64,000 bases of DNA from CAVXFB01 sp963760935 (GCA_963760935.1 CAVXFB010000008.1:310001-374000), one strand, 5' to 3'; positions 9,339 through 17,802 are shown, counted from the first letter of the stretch. Numbers and translations are program-made. The notes: a model not told the origin generated them from the sequence alone.

Positions 9339-9653
9339 ATGGCTGCCCCTGTGAAGTGCCCCAAAGGGCACTGGTTCAATCCCGACGTCTTCGGCAAGAT
9401 CTGTCCGGTCTGCAAGGCGAAGGATCGGGGCAGTGACACGCCGCTCACCGAGGATGACGTGCTGGCCATTCTCGACTCTTCGGGTGATGCCGCGGCGGAA
9501 CAAGAAGCCGTCGCCGGGAAGGACTCGCACGCCAGTTCGCTGCACAAGCGGAAAAAAATCTGCCCAGCTTGCGCGTGCGAGATCTCGTTCTCGTTCGGCC
9601 ATTGCCCCCGTTGCGGCGGACCGCTGGAAGTCGCCTCGATCAAAGTGACGTAA
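9339..9653 (+). CDS. Small protein with two zinc-ribbon motifs
   Basis: 104 residues from the ATG at 9339 (MAAPVKCPKGHWFNPD), which has AGGTG upstream; an earlier in-frame start at 9279 would add a non-matching leader. Cys pairs are KCPKGHWF...ICPVCKAK at the N-terminus and ICPACACE...HCPRCGG at the C-terminus, joined by an acidic linker (~35-72). This layout suits a double zinc-ribbon adaptor of unknown role. It is convergent with the cytochrome gene at 9687. Confidence 0.6.
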   Translation: MAAPVKCPKGHWFNPDVFGKICPVCKAKDRGSDTPLTEDDVLAILDSSGDAAAEQEAVAGKDSHASSLHKRKKICPACACEISFSFGHCPRCGGPLEVASIKVT

Positions 9654-9655
9654 GA

Positions 9656-9683
9656 GTAGCAGGCACACTCTGCGTGCCGTAGC
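9656..9683. repeat. Dispersed GTAGCAGGCAC palindrome
   Basis: A 28-base palindrome-like unit beginning two bases after the stop of the zinc-ribbon gene and ending three bases before the stop of the convergent cytochrome gene. A near-identical unit starts immediately after the hcp stop at 19753. Confidence 0.75.
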
Positions 9684-9686
9684 CGG

Positions 9687-10934
9687 CTACTTGCCCAGCG
9701 ACCGCACGTAGTTGACTAAGTGCCAGATCTCCTCAGGCGTCAGCGCGCCGTCGCTGCCGGGCGATGCACCGGCCGCGGGCATGGGCGTCCCTTTGATGCC
9801 CACGTAAATCCGCCAGTACTGGTCGACCGGCCGGTCGCCGCCGCGGAACTTGCCCAGCGTAAAATTGCGCGGATGCAACTGCTCGATCGGCAGGCGGAAA
9901 CGCCGTGCAAGGTTCTCCGTCTCAAGCGGCGAGTCACCCTGCTTCACCTTGTTCCAATCATCAAAGAGCGGCGATTGCTCGCCGTTACCGTCGCCGTTAG
10001 GCCCATGGCACTTCACACACTGAGCAGCGGTGCTCAGAAACAATTCGTGGCCGCGCGCAATCGAAGCCGCCAGTTGCTCTGGCGTGTCCGTGGCAGGCGG
10101 GGTGGTCGGAATTACGGCGAGCGCCTTGGCTTCATCCCACGATCGAGACGCCGGCTCGGCGCCCTCCTCGATCATGTCGCGAAAAAAGGGGACGGCCCCC
10201 ATTTGCCGGAACGGCCCGACGGGTGCTTCGCACAAATGGGGACTGTCCCCTTTCCCCGTCGCCAGCGGCAAGGTCGCATCTTCATCAACCACCGATTGAA
10301 TCACGTACAGTTCGGTCTGCCCGCGGATACTGAGATACTTGGCGTATTCGATCAAGGCGTCAATCTCGCCGTCTGGTAATCTGCGAAACGACGGCATGGC
10401 CGTGCCAGGAATACCTTGCCGCAATGTTCGCAACAAGTCTTCTCGCAAAGGCTTGGCGCCGCCGGCGGTCGACGTGTACTTGAAAATGCCGGTGCGAAAG
10501 TCGCGGGGATAGGGGTTGAGAACCGCCGCCGACGGGCCGGCCCCATCGCCCGACGTTCCATGACAGCTTGCACAGTGTCGTCGATAGAGGCCCCATTGGT
10601 TCCCCTCGGCATCGCCGCGAATTGGCCCAGCCGCTTGCTGCAATAGGCCCAAGCGAAGATCGATTCCCGGCGGAACTGCCGGTTCGTCCGGCGTGCCGAA
10701 CAGCTTTCGCATCGTATCGGTTACCGCGTCGGCTTGCTCGCTGCTTATCGAGCCCGGCTCGCGTCCCTCGGTATTCAGCCGAAACTGCGGCGCCGACGAC
10801 ATCGAGCAGCCGGTCAGCGCTAAGAGCAGCAGCATGTAGGGTGCGTGAAACGCACCACAACGTGTCTCGCCTCGGTGCGTTTCACGCACCCTACCTTGTT
10901 GCGGCACACGGAGTGTGCCTACCAGTTTGCGCAT
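9687..10934 (-). CDS. Dihaem cytochrome c lipoprotein
   Basis: 415 residues from the ATG at 10934, whose A is shared with the TGA of the upstream gene, implying translational coupling. Two haem sites are visible: CASCHGTSGDG (~129) and CVKCHGPNGDG (~310), with Met ligands in GTAMPSF and GTPMPA. A lipobox (LALTGCSM) follows a second Met at 10835. Between the first and second Met, residues ~5-33 (GTLRVPQQG...FHAPYM) are encoded by a dispersed palindrome, and residues ~229-252 (GKGDSPH...GAVPFF) by another. It acts outside the cytoplasm in electron transfer, with the octahaem protein two genes upstream. If translation starts at 10835 the protein has a plain lipoprotein signal. Confidence 0.85.
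   Translation of the reverse strand: MRKLVGTLRVPQQGRVRETHRGETRCGAFHAPYMLLLLALTGCSMSSAPQFRLNTEGREPGSISSEQADAVTDTMRKLFGTPDEPAVPPGIDLRLGLLQQAAGPIRGDAEGNQWGLYRRHCASCHGTSGDGAGPSAAVLNPYPRDFRTGIFKYTSTAGGAKPLREDLLRTLRQGIPGTAMPSFRRLPDGEIDALIEYAKYLSIRGQTELYVIQSVVDEDATLPLATGKGDSPHLCEAPVGPFRQMGAVPFFRDMIEEGAEPASRSWDEAKALAVIPTTPPATDTPEQLAASIARGHELFLSTAAQCVKCHGPNGDGNGEQSPLFDDWNKVKQGDSPLETENLARRFRLPIEQLHPRNFTLGKFRGGDRPVDQYWRIYVGIKGTPMPAAGASPGSDGALTPEEIWHLVNYVRSLGK
10184..10253. repeat. GGGGAC...GTCCCC palindromic element inside a cytochrome gene
   Basis: Left arm AAAGGGGACGGCCCCCATTT and right arm AAATGGGGACTGTCCCCTTT face each other across ~30 bases within the dihaem cytochrome coding sequence. The reading frame passes through it without a stop. 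Confidence 0.8.
10836..10922. repeat. Composite palindromic element in the cytochrome signal-peptide region
   Basis: A perfect 21-base inverted repeat (10836-10856 and 10874-10894, core GGGTGCGTGAAACGCACC) with a 17-base loop, followed by the GGCACACGGAGTGTGCC palindrome at 10903-10919. It fills the space between the coupled ATG at 10934 and the lipoprotein Met at 10835, in frame. One arm of the same repeat occurs alone at 17891-17911. Confidence 0.85.
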
Positions 10935-11734
10935 CAGCGGCCTTCGTCCTGGGTCTCGAACACTCTCGGCGCAATCTTCATCGTTCCCAAATCATTCGTT
11001 CCCGGCTTAATCGTCAAGCGGAACCGCCCCTTGGGCCAAGCTGGCAAATCCAGGTATCGAACCCGTTCATGCCATACCTGAAACTCCCACGTTCCGACCG
11101 GCAATTTCGCAATCGAAAACGTCCCGTCCTGAGCCGAAATGTCAACGTACGGATTATCGCGCGGCAGGATGTAGCCCCGCTCCCAAGGGTGGTAATTGCA
11201 GGCGATCGGTATGGGGCTGTTCTGTTTGCGGGCGAATCGGTGAACAGCCTTGCCGCCGACGGGCAGAATAATGTTGGCCGGCACGTCGCCCAAAGGCGTA
11301 AATGCCACGTTCTGGGCCACGGGGTCCGAGTTGATAATGCGGAAGCTCTGCCGGGTGTACCAGATCTTCATACAGTGTGGCCGAAAGATGCAGTCGCGAT
11401 TGTCCAAAATGACCTCTTTCGCCACGGCCGCCTCCAGTTCGGGCGAAACGGGCGTTTTCGCATTGCGAAGATATACGTACACGTTAGCCAATCCGCCGCC
11501 GGAGCCAACCATCAGCGACTCGTCGCGAATATCAAACTTGCCGCAGCACTGCAAGTCTTTGTCGACCTTGAGCTTCTTGCGCTCCGGCGGCGTGCCGTCA
11601 TAGAGCAACCGACCTTTAAGATCGCCCCACTGGTTCGCCTCGGCCCGAGCGATCGCCGGAACGCCTGCTACAAGAACGCCCGCGGCGGAGCGAATGAAGA
11701 AACGGCGTCGCGTCAGTGGGCGTGTTACTGTCAT
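10934..11734 (-). CDS. Cupredoxin-like periplasmic protein with Tat signal
   Basis: 266 residues. The N-terminus TRRRFFIRSAAGVLVAGVPAIARA is a Tat signal. The body looks like the planctomycete methylamine-utilisation/plastocyanin-like family: a beta fold with LKGRLLYDGTPPERKKL, DIRDESLMVGSGGGLANVYVYLR, FRPHCMKI, and a blue-copper-like CNYHPWERGYILP near residue 178. It sits between the octahaem cytochrome gene (24 bases upstream) and the dihaem lipoprotein (one-base overlap), so it is probably part of the same electron-transfer unit. Copper binding is suggested by the Cys/His motif and is not certain. Confidence 0.75.
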   Translation of the reverse strand: MTVTRPLTRRRFFIRSAAGVLVAGVPAIARAEANQWGDLKGRLLYDGTPPERKKLKVDKDLQCCGKFDIRDESLMVGSGGGLANVYVYLRNAKTPVSPELEAAVAKEVILDNRDCIFRPHCMKIWYTRQSFRIINSDPVAQNVAFTPLGDVPANIILPVGGKAVHRFARKQNSPIPIACNYHPWERGYILPRDNPYVDISAQDGTFSIAKLPVGTWEFQVWHERVRYLDLPAWPKGRFRLTIKPGTNDLGTMKIAPRVFETQDEGR

Positions 11735-11758
11735 ATACTTAGCTAATCGTGGTTGAAT

Positions 11759-14599
11759 CTACGGTGCCGGTGTAGGCGTCCGGTGTCTCATGTAATCGTC
11801 GTACCGTAACAGTAGCTCGGCGACGGCGTCGAGTTGCTCGCGGCTGCTACCGGGAAGCAATTCCTGCCCCAGCGGCTCGCCGCTCGCCGGAAAATGGGCC
11901 GGCATCGCGGTGTACGGCAACACCGATTTCGGCTCGGCCAGCCATCGGCGAACATACTCCGGACGGATGCGAGCCGCCACGTCGTCCAATCGCGGGGCCA
12001 ACAGCGTGCGATTGCTCGCTGCCGGGTGATATTCGTCGATCAAGTGACACTTTGCACAGTACGTTTCGCTATCCCGCACGAGCCGCATCGCTTTGTCGAG
12101 TTGTTTCATTGGCAGCGGATCCGACTGCGCGGTCGGCTTGGCCGTGTACGGATATTCGGCGCCGGCCGTCGCCGCGAAATAGTCGGTCAATTTTGCGGCC
12201 TCGTCACGGGACAGACCAAAACGCGGCATCCGCAGCACGGCCGCCGGGCGAATAACGGTCGGCTCCAACAAGTATTGAAAGAGCCACTGCGGCTGCACAA
12301 GCGCCCCTTCGTGCACCAGTGATGGCGGCAGCCAACCCCATGCCTCAACTTCCGCCGCGCTCGACCCCGACTCGCGTGCGTCGTGCAACACTACCGGATA
12401 GAGCAGCCGGGCGAGCGTTCCGCCCACGGGCGGCCGGACGCGCGTCAATCGCGATCGCGGCACCACGACGTCGGCCCCGCCCACCGGATGCACCTGACCG
12501 TCGATCGTGGCCGGCTCCCAAAGCGTGAAGAAGTAAAGCGGGTTGCCCTCGTCATCTTCATCCTGTTGGAGCGCGCCGGACGTATCGAGCCGTGGCACGC
12601 CGAACAAATCCGTCTTGCCATCCAACGTCCAACGCTCGAACTCCAGCGTATGACACTCGGCGCAAGCATATTTATCCAGCACCTTGCGCCCTTCGATAAT
12701 TGCTTTCTGCCGCAGGTCGGGCTGATAAGCGTACTTGGCCGCCGGCGCGTCATCGACCAAAGCCAATATGAACGTGATAATCGCCTCACGCTGCGACTCG
12801 GTAAGCTCGAAGCGGCCCATCTTCAGTTGATCGCCGATCGGCTTGCTTTTGGCAACCCGGTAGTCGAAGCTCCGCGGCATGCGGAGTTTCTGCCAAATGA
12901 AGCCCTCGCGGCGATGGGCCAACAACGCATCGCGATAGAAGCTGTCATCGGCCGCTGAACTTGAAGAGGTCCGAGCACTGACAAACTCGTTGATCCGCTC
13001 AAAGGCCAGGAGTGACACCGCTTTTCGCCCCCAGTTGCTCAAATCGGGCCCAATCCGCTCAGCCGACTCGAAACCCGGAATGTCGTGGCAGCGTGCGCAC
13101 CCGCGTTTGGCGATCACTTGCCGGCCGAGGGCAATGGAGGCGGGGGACAGGGGGCGGGGGGCGGGAAACGTCTTCTTACCAGACAGATCGCCATTGCTCG
13201 GCCGCCCGTCGCCCGTCGCCGAGCCCACGTCTCCAAGCAAATACACCGCCACATCCGCTGCGGGGTCCGCCGTTTCCCCCTCCGCGATCGGCGTCGACGT
13301 TTCCATCAACGGGTTCGGCATGAGCGTCTGCGGCGAATACCGGGCAGGGTCGCGAAGCCAGCCGGTCAGCCACGCTATGCCACTTTGCCGGGCGTATTTT
13401 GCGCCGACTTCGGACAGGTCCGGCCCTTGCGTAGCCACGGCCTGCGGAAAATCGCGATGCCGATGGCACGCGAGGCAACCTAGCGTTTCAAACAGCCGCT
13501 TGCCACGCTGGGCGGACGGTGGCTGGGCGAGGGACGGGGTCTGGTCCATTTTTCGGCGGAAGCGCGCCGCGGTGCTGTCCAATTCTTGGCCAGAAGCTTG
13601 CTTCTGAACCTTCTCCGACATGGCCAGCAGATACGCCGTTATGGCGCGAATCTCCGTCTCTTCTTCTTGCCGTGCACGAGCCAACACATCGCCTTCGAGA
13701 TGTTCATCGAGGCCGAAGAGCCGCGGCATCCTTGTCGTCGGCAGCACGCTGGCCGGGTTGTGCAGCCGACGATCGATGTAGGCGACGTCGAGCTTGTCGG
13801 CAATGTTCCGCAGACTCGGCCCCGGCTTGTGATCGACGTCGCTAAACACCGATATCTCGTGACACGCAAAACAGCCGTACTGCCGCACGAGTTGATACCC
13901 TTCGACAAGTTTTGCCGCCGGCGGGTCGGGAAAGCGGCGGCTCGGCGCCAAATCAACTACCGAGCGGTGACACGCCAGACAGCGACTTTCTTGAAAGCGG
14001 CGTGGCAGCATGGGGTAGTTCCAATGCCCATTGGCCGACCATCCAAACTCGTTCCGCCATCGCTCGGCCTGTTCGAGGTCGTTTGGCGCGTGCGAGGCCC
14101 AGCGGAAATCGGTGGCCGTGCCTTGTCCGTCATGGCAGATCGTACAGCCGAACTTTGGCAGCGGGTGGGGACTCTTCAGCCCGAGAAATAGATCCGGCCG
14201 GGGATGCGCGGCGAAAGGTTGCGGCAGGACGAAGGGGACAGTCCCATTTTCGTCGACCACGGCTTCGCGACCAACCTTCGGTCGATGCCCGTGCCCGCGA
14301 AAATTGGGACAGTCCCCATGCCGGTCGATTCCCTGGTGGCACGTCGTGCAGCGGTCGGCGCGGGCGACGCGACGAAAGTTGTAGTCGACGGTCAGGTCCG
14401 GCAGCCAAATCTGCTCGATCGCCGGGTAATGCGGCTTGTCGCCACGCAGTAGGCTGTACTGGCGCTGATAGTCCTTCCACGGCCGCCGCCCATCGGCCAC
14501 GAGCATCCACACCGTTGTCGCCAGCAGCGCCAACCCCGCCGCGACGAACGCCCGGTGCATCCGCTTCATGCGATAATAGGTCTGCTCGGTGGTGGACAT
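11759..14599 (-). CDS. Octahaem c-type cytochrome, membrane-anchored
   Basis: 946 residues. A single helix (~15-36, AFVAAGLALLATTVWMLVA) anchors it, with the rest outside the cytoplasm. I count eight CxxCH sites: CTTCH (~84), CTICH (~152), CLACH (~207), CFACH, CLACH, CARCH, CAECH and CAKCH. Segments such as ATRMPRLFGL, TLMPNP and YTAMPAHFP may supply Met ligands. Planctomycetes often pair such a protein with a Rieske/cytochrome b complex; here those genes are at 20.0-22.3 kb on the same strand. Residues ~93-126 (HRHGDCP...GTVPF) are encoded by a palindromic repeat. It is the first gene of a three-gene cytochrome/cupredoxin unit. Confidence 0.88.
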   Translation of the reverse strand: MSTTEQTYYRMKRMHRAFVAAGLALLATTVWMLVADGRRPWKDYQRQYSLLRGDKPHYPAIEQIWLPDLTVDYNFRRVARADRCTTCHQGIDRHGDCPNFRGHGHRPKVGREAVVDENGTVPFVLPQPFAAHPRPDLFLGLKSPHPLPKFGCTICHDGQGTATDFRWASHAPNDLEQAERWRNEFGWSANGHWNYPMLPRRFQESRCLACHRSVVDLAPSRRFPDPPAAKLVEGYQLVRQYGCFACHEISVFSDVDHKPGPSLRNIADKLDVAYIDRRLHNPASVLPTTRMPRLFGLDEHLEGDVLARARQEEETEIRAITAYLLAMSEKVQKQASGQELDSTAARFRRKMDQTPSLAQPPSAQRGKRLFETLGCLACHRHRDFPQAVATQGPDLSEVGAKYARQSGIAWLTGWLRDPARYSPQTLMPNPLMETSTPIAEGETADPAADVAVYLLGDVGSATGDGRPSNGDLSGKKTFPAPRPLSPASIALGRQVIAKRGCARCHDIPGFESAERIGPDLSNWGRKAVSLLAFERINEFVSARTSSSSAADDSFYRDALLAHRREGFIWQKLRMPRSFDYRVAKSKPIGDQLKMGRFELTESQREAIITFILALVDDAPAAKYAYQPDLRQKAIIEGRKVLDKYACAECHTLEFERWTLDGKTDLFGVPRLDTSGALQQDEDDEGNPLYFFTLWEPATIDGQVHPVGGADVVVPRSRLTRVRPPVGGTLARLLYPVVLHDARESGSSAAEVEAWGWLPPSLVHEGALVQPQWLFQYLLEPTVIRPAAVLRMPRFGLSRDEAAKLTDYFAATAGAEYPYTAKPTAQSDPLPMKQLDKAMRLVRDSETYCAKCHLIDEYHPAASNRTLLAPRLDDVAARIRPEYVRRWLAEPKSVLPYTAMPAHFPASGEPLGQELLPGSSREQLDAVAELLLRYDDYMRHRTPTPAP
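14234..14317. repeat. GGGGACAGTCCC palindromic element inside the octahaem cytochrome gene
   Basis: GGGGACAGTCCCATTTTCG at 14234-14252 faces CGAAAATTGGGACAGTCCCC at 14298-14317. It lies in frame directly after the first haem motif and encodes about 28 residues that look foreign to the fold. Confidence 0.8.
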
Positions 14600-14787
14600 T
14601 AGCCGGCCGCGGGTTCTCGATTCTCACGTCTGCATGTTTACACGCCAGTTTAAGGAATTGCAGGAAAAGTCGCGAGCCTTTTATCGTGCAAGATTATCGG
14701 GCGGCGACTCGCTGTGGCAGCATTTGCAGAGCCCCTCCCGGTCAGGTGGATTGTGAAAACGATCGTCCGCCCGTAGAATATGTGTCT

Positions 14788-16371
14788 ATGGACGAGCTTC
14801 ATGACGAATGCGGGGTGGCCGCGGTCTATCATCTGCCGGGCCGCGGTGTCAGTCCTTTATGTCCCACGCAAGGGCCGGAAGAAGTTTCCCGCCTGATGCC
14901 GCGGATGCTGCTGGATATCCAGAACCGCGGCCAGCTTGCCGCCGGCATGACAACCTACAATCCGCGCAGGCACCAGCTTATTGACACCCACAAAGAGGTG
15001 GGCAACGTGAGCGAGGTTTTCCGCCTGAACCATCGCGGCAAGTTCGAAAGCTTAATGGAGGAATATGCCGGCCGGGCGGCCATCGGTCACGTCCGCTACG
15101 CCACTTGCGGCCAGGACGACCGCAGCTATGCCCAGCCCTTCGAGCGCCACCACATCAAGAAGCACAAGTGGTTCAGCTTTGCCTTTAACGGCCAATTGGC
15201 CAATTACATGGACCTTCGCGAGGAGTTGTTGGACGACCACGACAATTACCTTGCCCGCGAGTCGGACACCGAAGTGCTCATGCACCAGATTTCCGGGGCG
15301 CTGGCGGCCGACCGACGGCCAGCGCTTTTGGATGTCTGCCGCCATTTCTCGCGGAAGGTCGACGGCGCGTACAGCATTGTTTTTGTCGACGCCTTGGGCA
15401 ACATGATGGTCGCCCGCGATCCGCTGGGGATCAAGCCGCTCAGTTACGCGGTCGAGGGGCCGTTGTTTGCCGCCGCCAGCGAAAGCGTGGCCCTTTTGAA
15501 CGTTGGCTTTGCGGCCGAGAGCATCAAGTCGGTTCCGCCGGGCCATGCCATCATCATCAGCGACGGCGAATTGACGATTCAGTCATTTGCCAAGAGTTCA
15601 GGCTGTGCCCATTGCTTTTTCGAGTGGATCTACTTCGCCAACGTGGCCAGTTCTATGGACGGCCGTAGCGTCTATCTGGCCCGCAAGGCGCTGGGCGAAG
15701 AGCTGGCGAGGCTCGAAACGGTGCCGATCGACGCGGACACGGTCGTGGTGCCTGTGCCCGACACCAGCAAGGCCGCCGCCGACGCGATGGCCTACGCTTT
15801 GAAGGTCCCCTGCGTCGAAGGACTCATTCGCAATCGATACAGCGGGCGGACCTTTATCGAGGGCGGCGGCGACCGCAAGCGCAAGGCCGAAACAAAATAT
15901 ACGCCCCTTCGCGAAGTGCTCGAAGGCAAGCGCGTGCTCTTGGTCGAAGATTCGATCGTTCGGGCCACGACCCTGCATGTGCTGTTGCAGCGGATTCGCC
16001 AACTCGGCCAGCCGCGTGAGGTTCATGTCCGCGTCGCCTGCCCGCCCATCATCTCGCCGTGTTTCTACGGCATCGACATGTCGACGATCGGCGAACTGTT
16101 CGCACCAAAGTTCCTCAAAGGCACACCGCTAACCCCGGAGATCGAGGCCCGCATGGCCGCTCAGATGGGAGCCGATTCGCTCCGCTATCTGCCGGTCGAC
16201 GCGATCGCCCGTGCTATTGGAATGCCCGCCGACAAGTTATGTCGGGCCTGCATTACCGGCACGTATCCCACGCCCTGTGGCCAGCGCCTGGCCCGGATTG
16301 CCGCCGAAAACCACGACAATCACGTCACCGGCCGAACGTACGAAAAAGCGTGTGCAAAGGGCGAGGCGTGA
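14788..16371 (+). CDS. purF: Amidophosphoribosyltransferase
   Basis: Makes 5-phosphoribosylamine from PRPP and glutamine, the first committed step of purine synthesis. 527 residues from MDELHDECGVAAVYH; the Ntn nucleophile is Cys8 after a seven-residue propeptide, so the mature enzyme begins at that Cys. The glutaminase half contains GHVRYATCG and FAFNGQLANY; the PRTase half contains VVPVPDTSKAAADAMA and the PRPP loop LLVEDSIVRATT. Cysteines at GCAHCFFEWIY, PPIISPCFYGID and LCRACITGTYPTPCG match the iron-sulfur ligands of the Bacillus-type enzyme. It is divergent from the octahaem gene and not in a pur operon. I saw no clear ribosome site. Confidence 0.95.
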   Translation: MDELHDECGVAAVYHLPGRGVSPLCPTQGPEEVSRLMPRMLLDIQNRGQLAAGMTTYNPRRHQLIDTHKEVGNVSEVFRLNHRGKFESLMEEYAGRAAIGHVRYATCGQDDRSYAQPFERHHIKKHKWFSFAFNGQLANYMDLREELLDDHDNYLARESDTEVLMHQISGALAADRRPALLDVCRHFSRKVDGAYSIVFVDALGNMMVARDPLGIKPLSYAVEGPLFAAASESVALLNVGFAAESIKSVPPGHAIIISDGELTIQSFAKSSGCAHCFFEWIYFANVASSMDGRSVYLARKALGEELARLETVPIDADTVVVPVPDTSKAAADAMAYALKVPCVEGLIRNRYSGRTFIEGGGDRKRKAETKYTPLREVLEGKRVLLVEDSIVRATTLHVLLQRIRQLGQPREVHVRVACPPIISPCFYGIDMSTIGELFAPKFLKGTPLTPEIEARMAAQMGADSLRYLPVDAIARAIGMPADKLCRACITGTYPTPCGQRLARIAAENHDNHVTGRTYEKACAKGEA

Positions 16372-16467
16372 GGGACGAGGGTTGCGGGGCCGTTGCCAAG
16401 AACACGGTCATTGGGTCCCGGGCGCGTATCCCGGCCTGTGATATAATAGGGATGTGAATGGAACGCC

Positions 16468-16704
16468 ATGCCGACCGCGATTGTAGACGGCCCATATAGT
16501 CTGGTCTTCTTCGCTTCGGATCGTGGTGAACCGCCCCACGTTCATGTCAAGCGAGAGCGTCGGATCGCAAAGTTTTGGCTCGATCCGGTGGTGGCGGCAA
16601 CCAACCGTGGCTTTCCCGGGCATGAACTGAATCAAATTGTTCGGCTCGTGGCAAAGCACGAGCAGGTCCTGCTGGAGGCGTGGCATGAGTACTTTGGTGC
16701 TTGA
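16468..16704 (+). CDS. DUF4160 protein
   Basis: 78 residues matching the DUF4160 pattern: VDGPYSLVFFASDRGEPPHVHVKRE, AKFWLDPV, NRGFPGHELNQIVRLV, and the ending LLEAWHEYFGA. Members are nearly always coupled to a DUF2442 gene, as here: the next frame starts inside this gene, overlapping by 20 bases. The pair has been considered toxin-antitoxin-like, but no activity is shown by the sequence. Confidence 0.85.
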   Translation: MPTAIVDGPYSLVFFASDRGEPPHVHVKRERRIAKFWLDPVVAATNRGFPGHELNQIVRLVAKHEQVLLEAWHEYFGA

Positions 16705-17002
16705 AATCGAACCCTTGGCGACAACCGTTGCGGTAACGGATGACGAGTTGACAATGGACCTCGCCGACGGCCGTCGGATCAGTATTCCGCTGGCTTGGTA
16801 TCCTCGCCTTCTCAGTGCGACGCAACAGGAGCGCGAGAACTGGCAACTGTTGGGCGACGGGTATGCCATCGAGTGGCGCGATCTCGATGAACATATCGGC
16901 ATCGAGGGGCTGTTGGCGGGGCGACACAGCGGCGAGAGTCCGCAGTCTTTCAAACGCTGGCTGGCCTCGCGCGGTGAACCCGCAAAAAACGAACGTCAAT
17001 AG
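16685..17002 (+). CDS. DUF2442 protein
   Basis: 105 residues from the ATG at 16685, preceded by GGAGG inside the DUF4160 gene. DUF2442 marks: DDELTMDLADGRRISIPLAWYPRLLSAT and EWRDLDEHIGIEGLLAGR. The tail (SPQSFKRWLASRGEPAK) is basic. Overlap with DUF4160 implies translational coupling. Such proteins are thought to be DNA-binding partners or antitoxins; that is family lore, not seen here. Confidence 0.85.
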   Translation: MSTLVLEIEPLATTVAVTDDELTMDLADGRRISIPLAWYPRLLSATQQERENWQLLGDGYAIEWRDLDEHIGIEGLLAGRHSGESPQSFKRWLASRGEPAKNERQ

Positions 17003-17109
17003 TCGCGATATTCGTGTTGTCGCGACGAGTTGACATGGCTGCACAACACGATCATTACTTGCACGGTGCGACCAAGCCATGAATCGCGTTTTCGCCGACT
17101 CATACTTCT

Positions 17110-17802
17110 TCACAGCTTCGGATACAAGCCCTCGGCCACCTGCTGGAGCTTCTTCGGCTGCAACAGGCGCACACGGTCGCTATCGGCTTCTTCAATTAGC
17201 CCGCCGTCGACCAGCCGCCGTAGCGTGCGTGAAAAGGTCTCGCTCGTGAGATTCAGGTGACTGGCGACGTACCGTTTCAGGCCCGGCAGCTTGACGGTTC
17301 TGTCTGCGGTAGGCTTCTTGGCGGCGAGTTCCAGCAGAAATCGGGCCAGCCGGCCGGCCGCGTCGCGCAGCGTGATGTCTTCAATCAGCGTGACCAATCG
17401 TCGCACCCAGACGGTCATGCTCGTCATCAGACCCAGACACAGCTCGTGATCCTCGGCCAACGCCGTGCGGAAGCGATCTTGAGGCAGCAAGACACAGGTG
17501 GTCTTTTTGACAGCCTCGGCCGACGCCGGCAGCGGAAAGCCGCCCATGGCCGCCACCTCGGCGAAACTGCCGCCTGGGCCCACCATGTGCAAGACATGCT
17601 CCCGGCCACCAGACCCGGACTTGAACACCCGCACCAATCCCTGGCCGACGAGGAACACGCCGGGGCACGGTTGGTTCTCGCGGAAAACGAGCTGTCCTTT
17701 GCGAAACTGGCAGAGCCGTGCGATGGTCGCCATCCGCCGAAAGCCGGCCGGCGGCAGGGCGGAAAACAACTCGCAATTTTGAAGGATGTCGACGATATTC
17801 AC
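17110..17802 (-). CDS. Crp/Fnr-family regulator, Dnr/NnrR-like
   Basis: 230 residues from a GTG at 17802 preceded by AGGG; a longer frame reads through a TTCCCAAGC palindrome and is unlikely. The cNMP-like sensor domain spans ~1-120 (GQLVFRENQPCPGVFLVGQGLVRVFK, GPGGSFAEVAAMGG); a dimer helix follows, then a winged helix with LKRYVASHLNLTSETFSRTLRRL. The E-x-x-S-R of the recognition helix (ETFSR) matches that of FNR and DNR, which read TTGAT half-sites. No N-terminal FNR cysteine cluster is seen, so an iron-sulfur sensor is unlikely; haem-NO sensing as in DNR/NnrR is possible. It is divergent from hcp, whose control region carries a perfect TTGAT-N4-ATCAA. Confidence 0.85.
   Translation of the reverse strand: MNIVDILQNCELFSALPPAGFRRMATIARLCQFRKGQLVFRENQPCPGVFLVGQGLVRVFKSGSGGREHVLHMVGPGGSFAEVAAMGGFPLPASAEAVKKTTCVLLPQDRFRTALAEDHELCLGLMTSMTVWVRRLVTLIEDITLRDAAGRLARFLLELAAKKPTADRTVKLPGLKRYVASHLNLTSETFSRTLRRLVDGGLIEEADSDRVRLLQPKKLQQVAEGLYPKL

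Noticed and set aside
12990..13607. Plus-strand frames opposite the octahaem cytochrome gene
   Set aside because: The minus strand encodes eight haem motifs; the opposite frames are Arg/Pro-rich noise.
13912..14787. Upstream extension of the purF frame
   Set aside because: The extension is antisense to the octahaem gene; PurF needs the Cys close to the N-terminus, so the start at 14788 is right.
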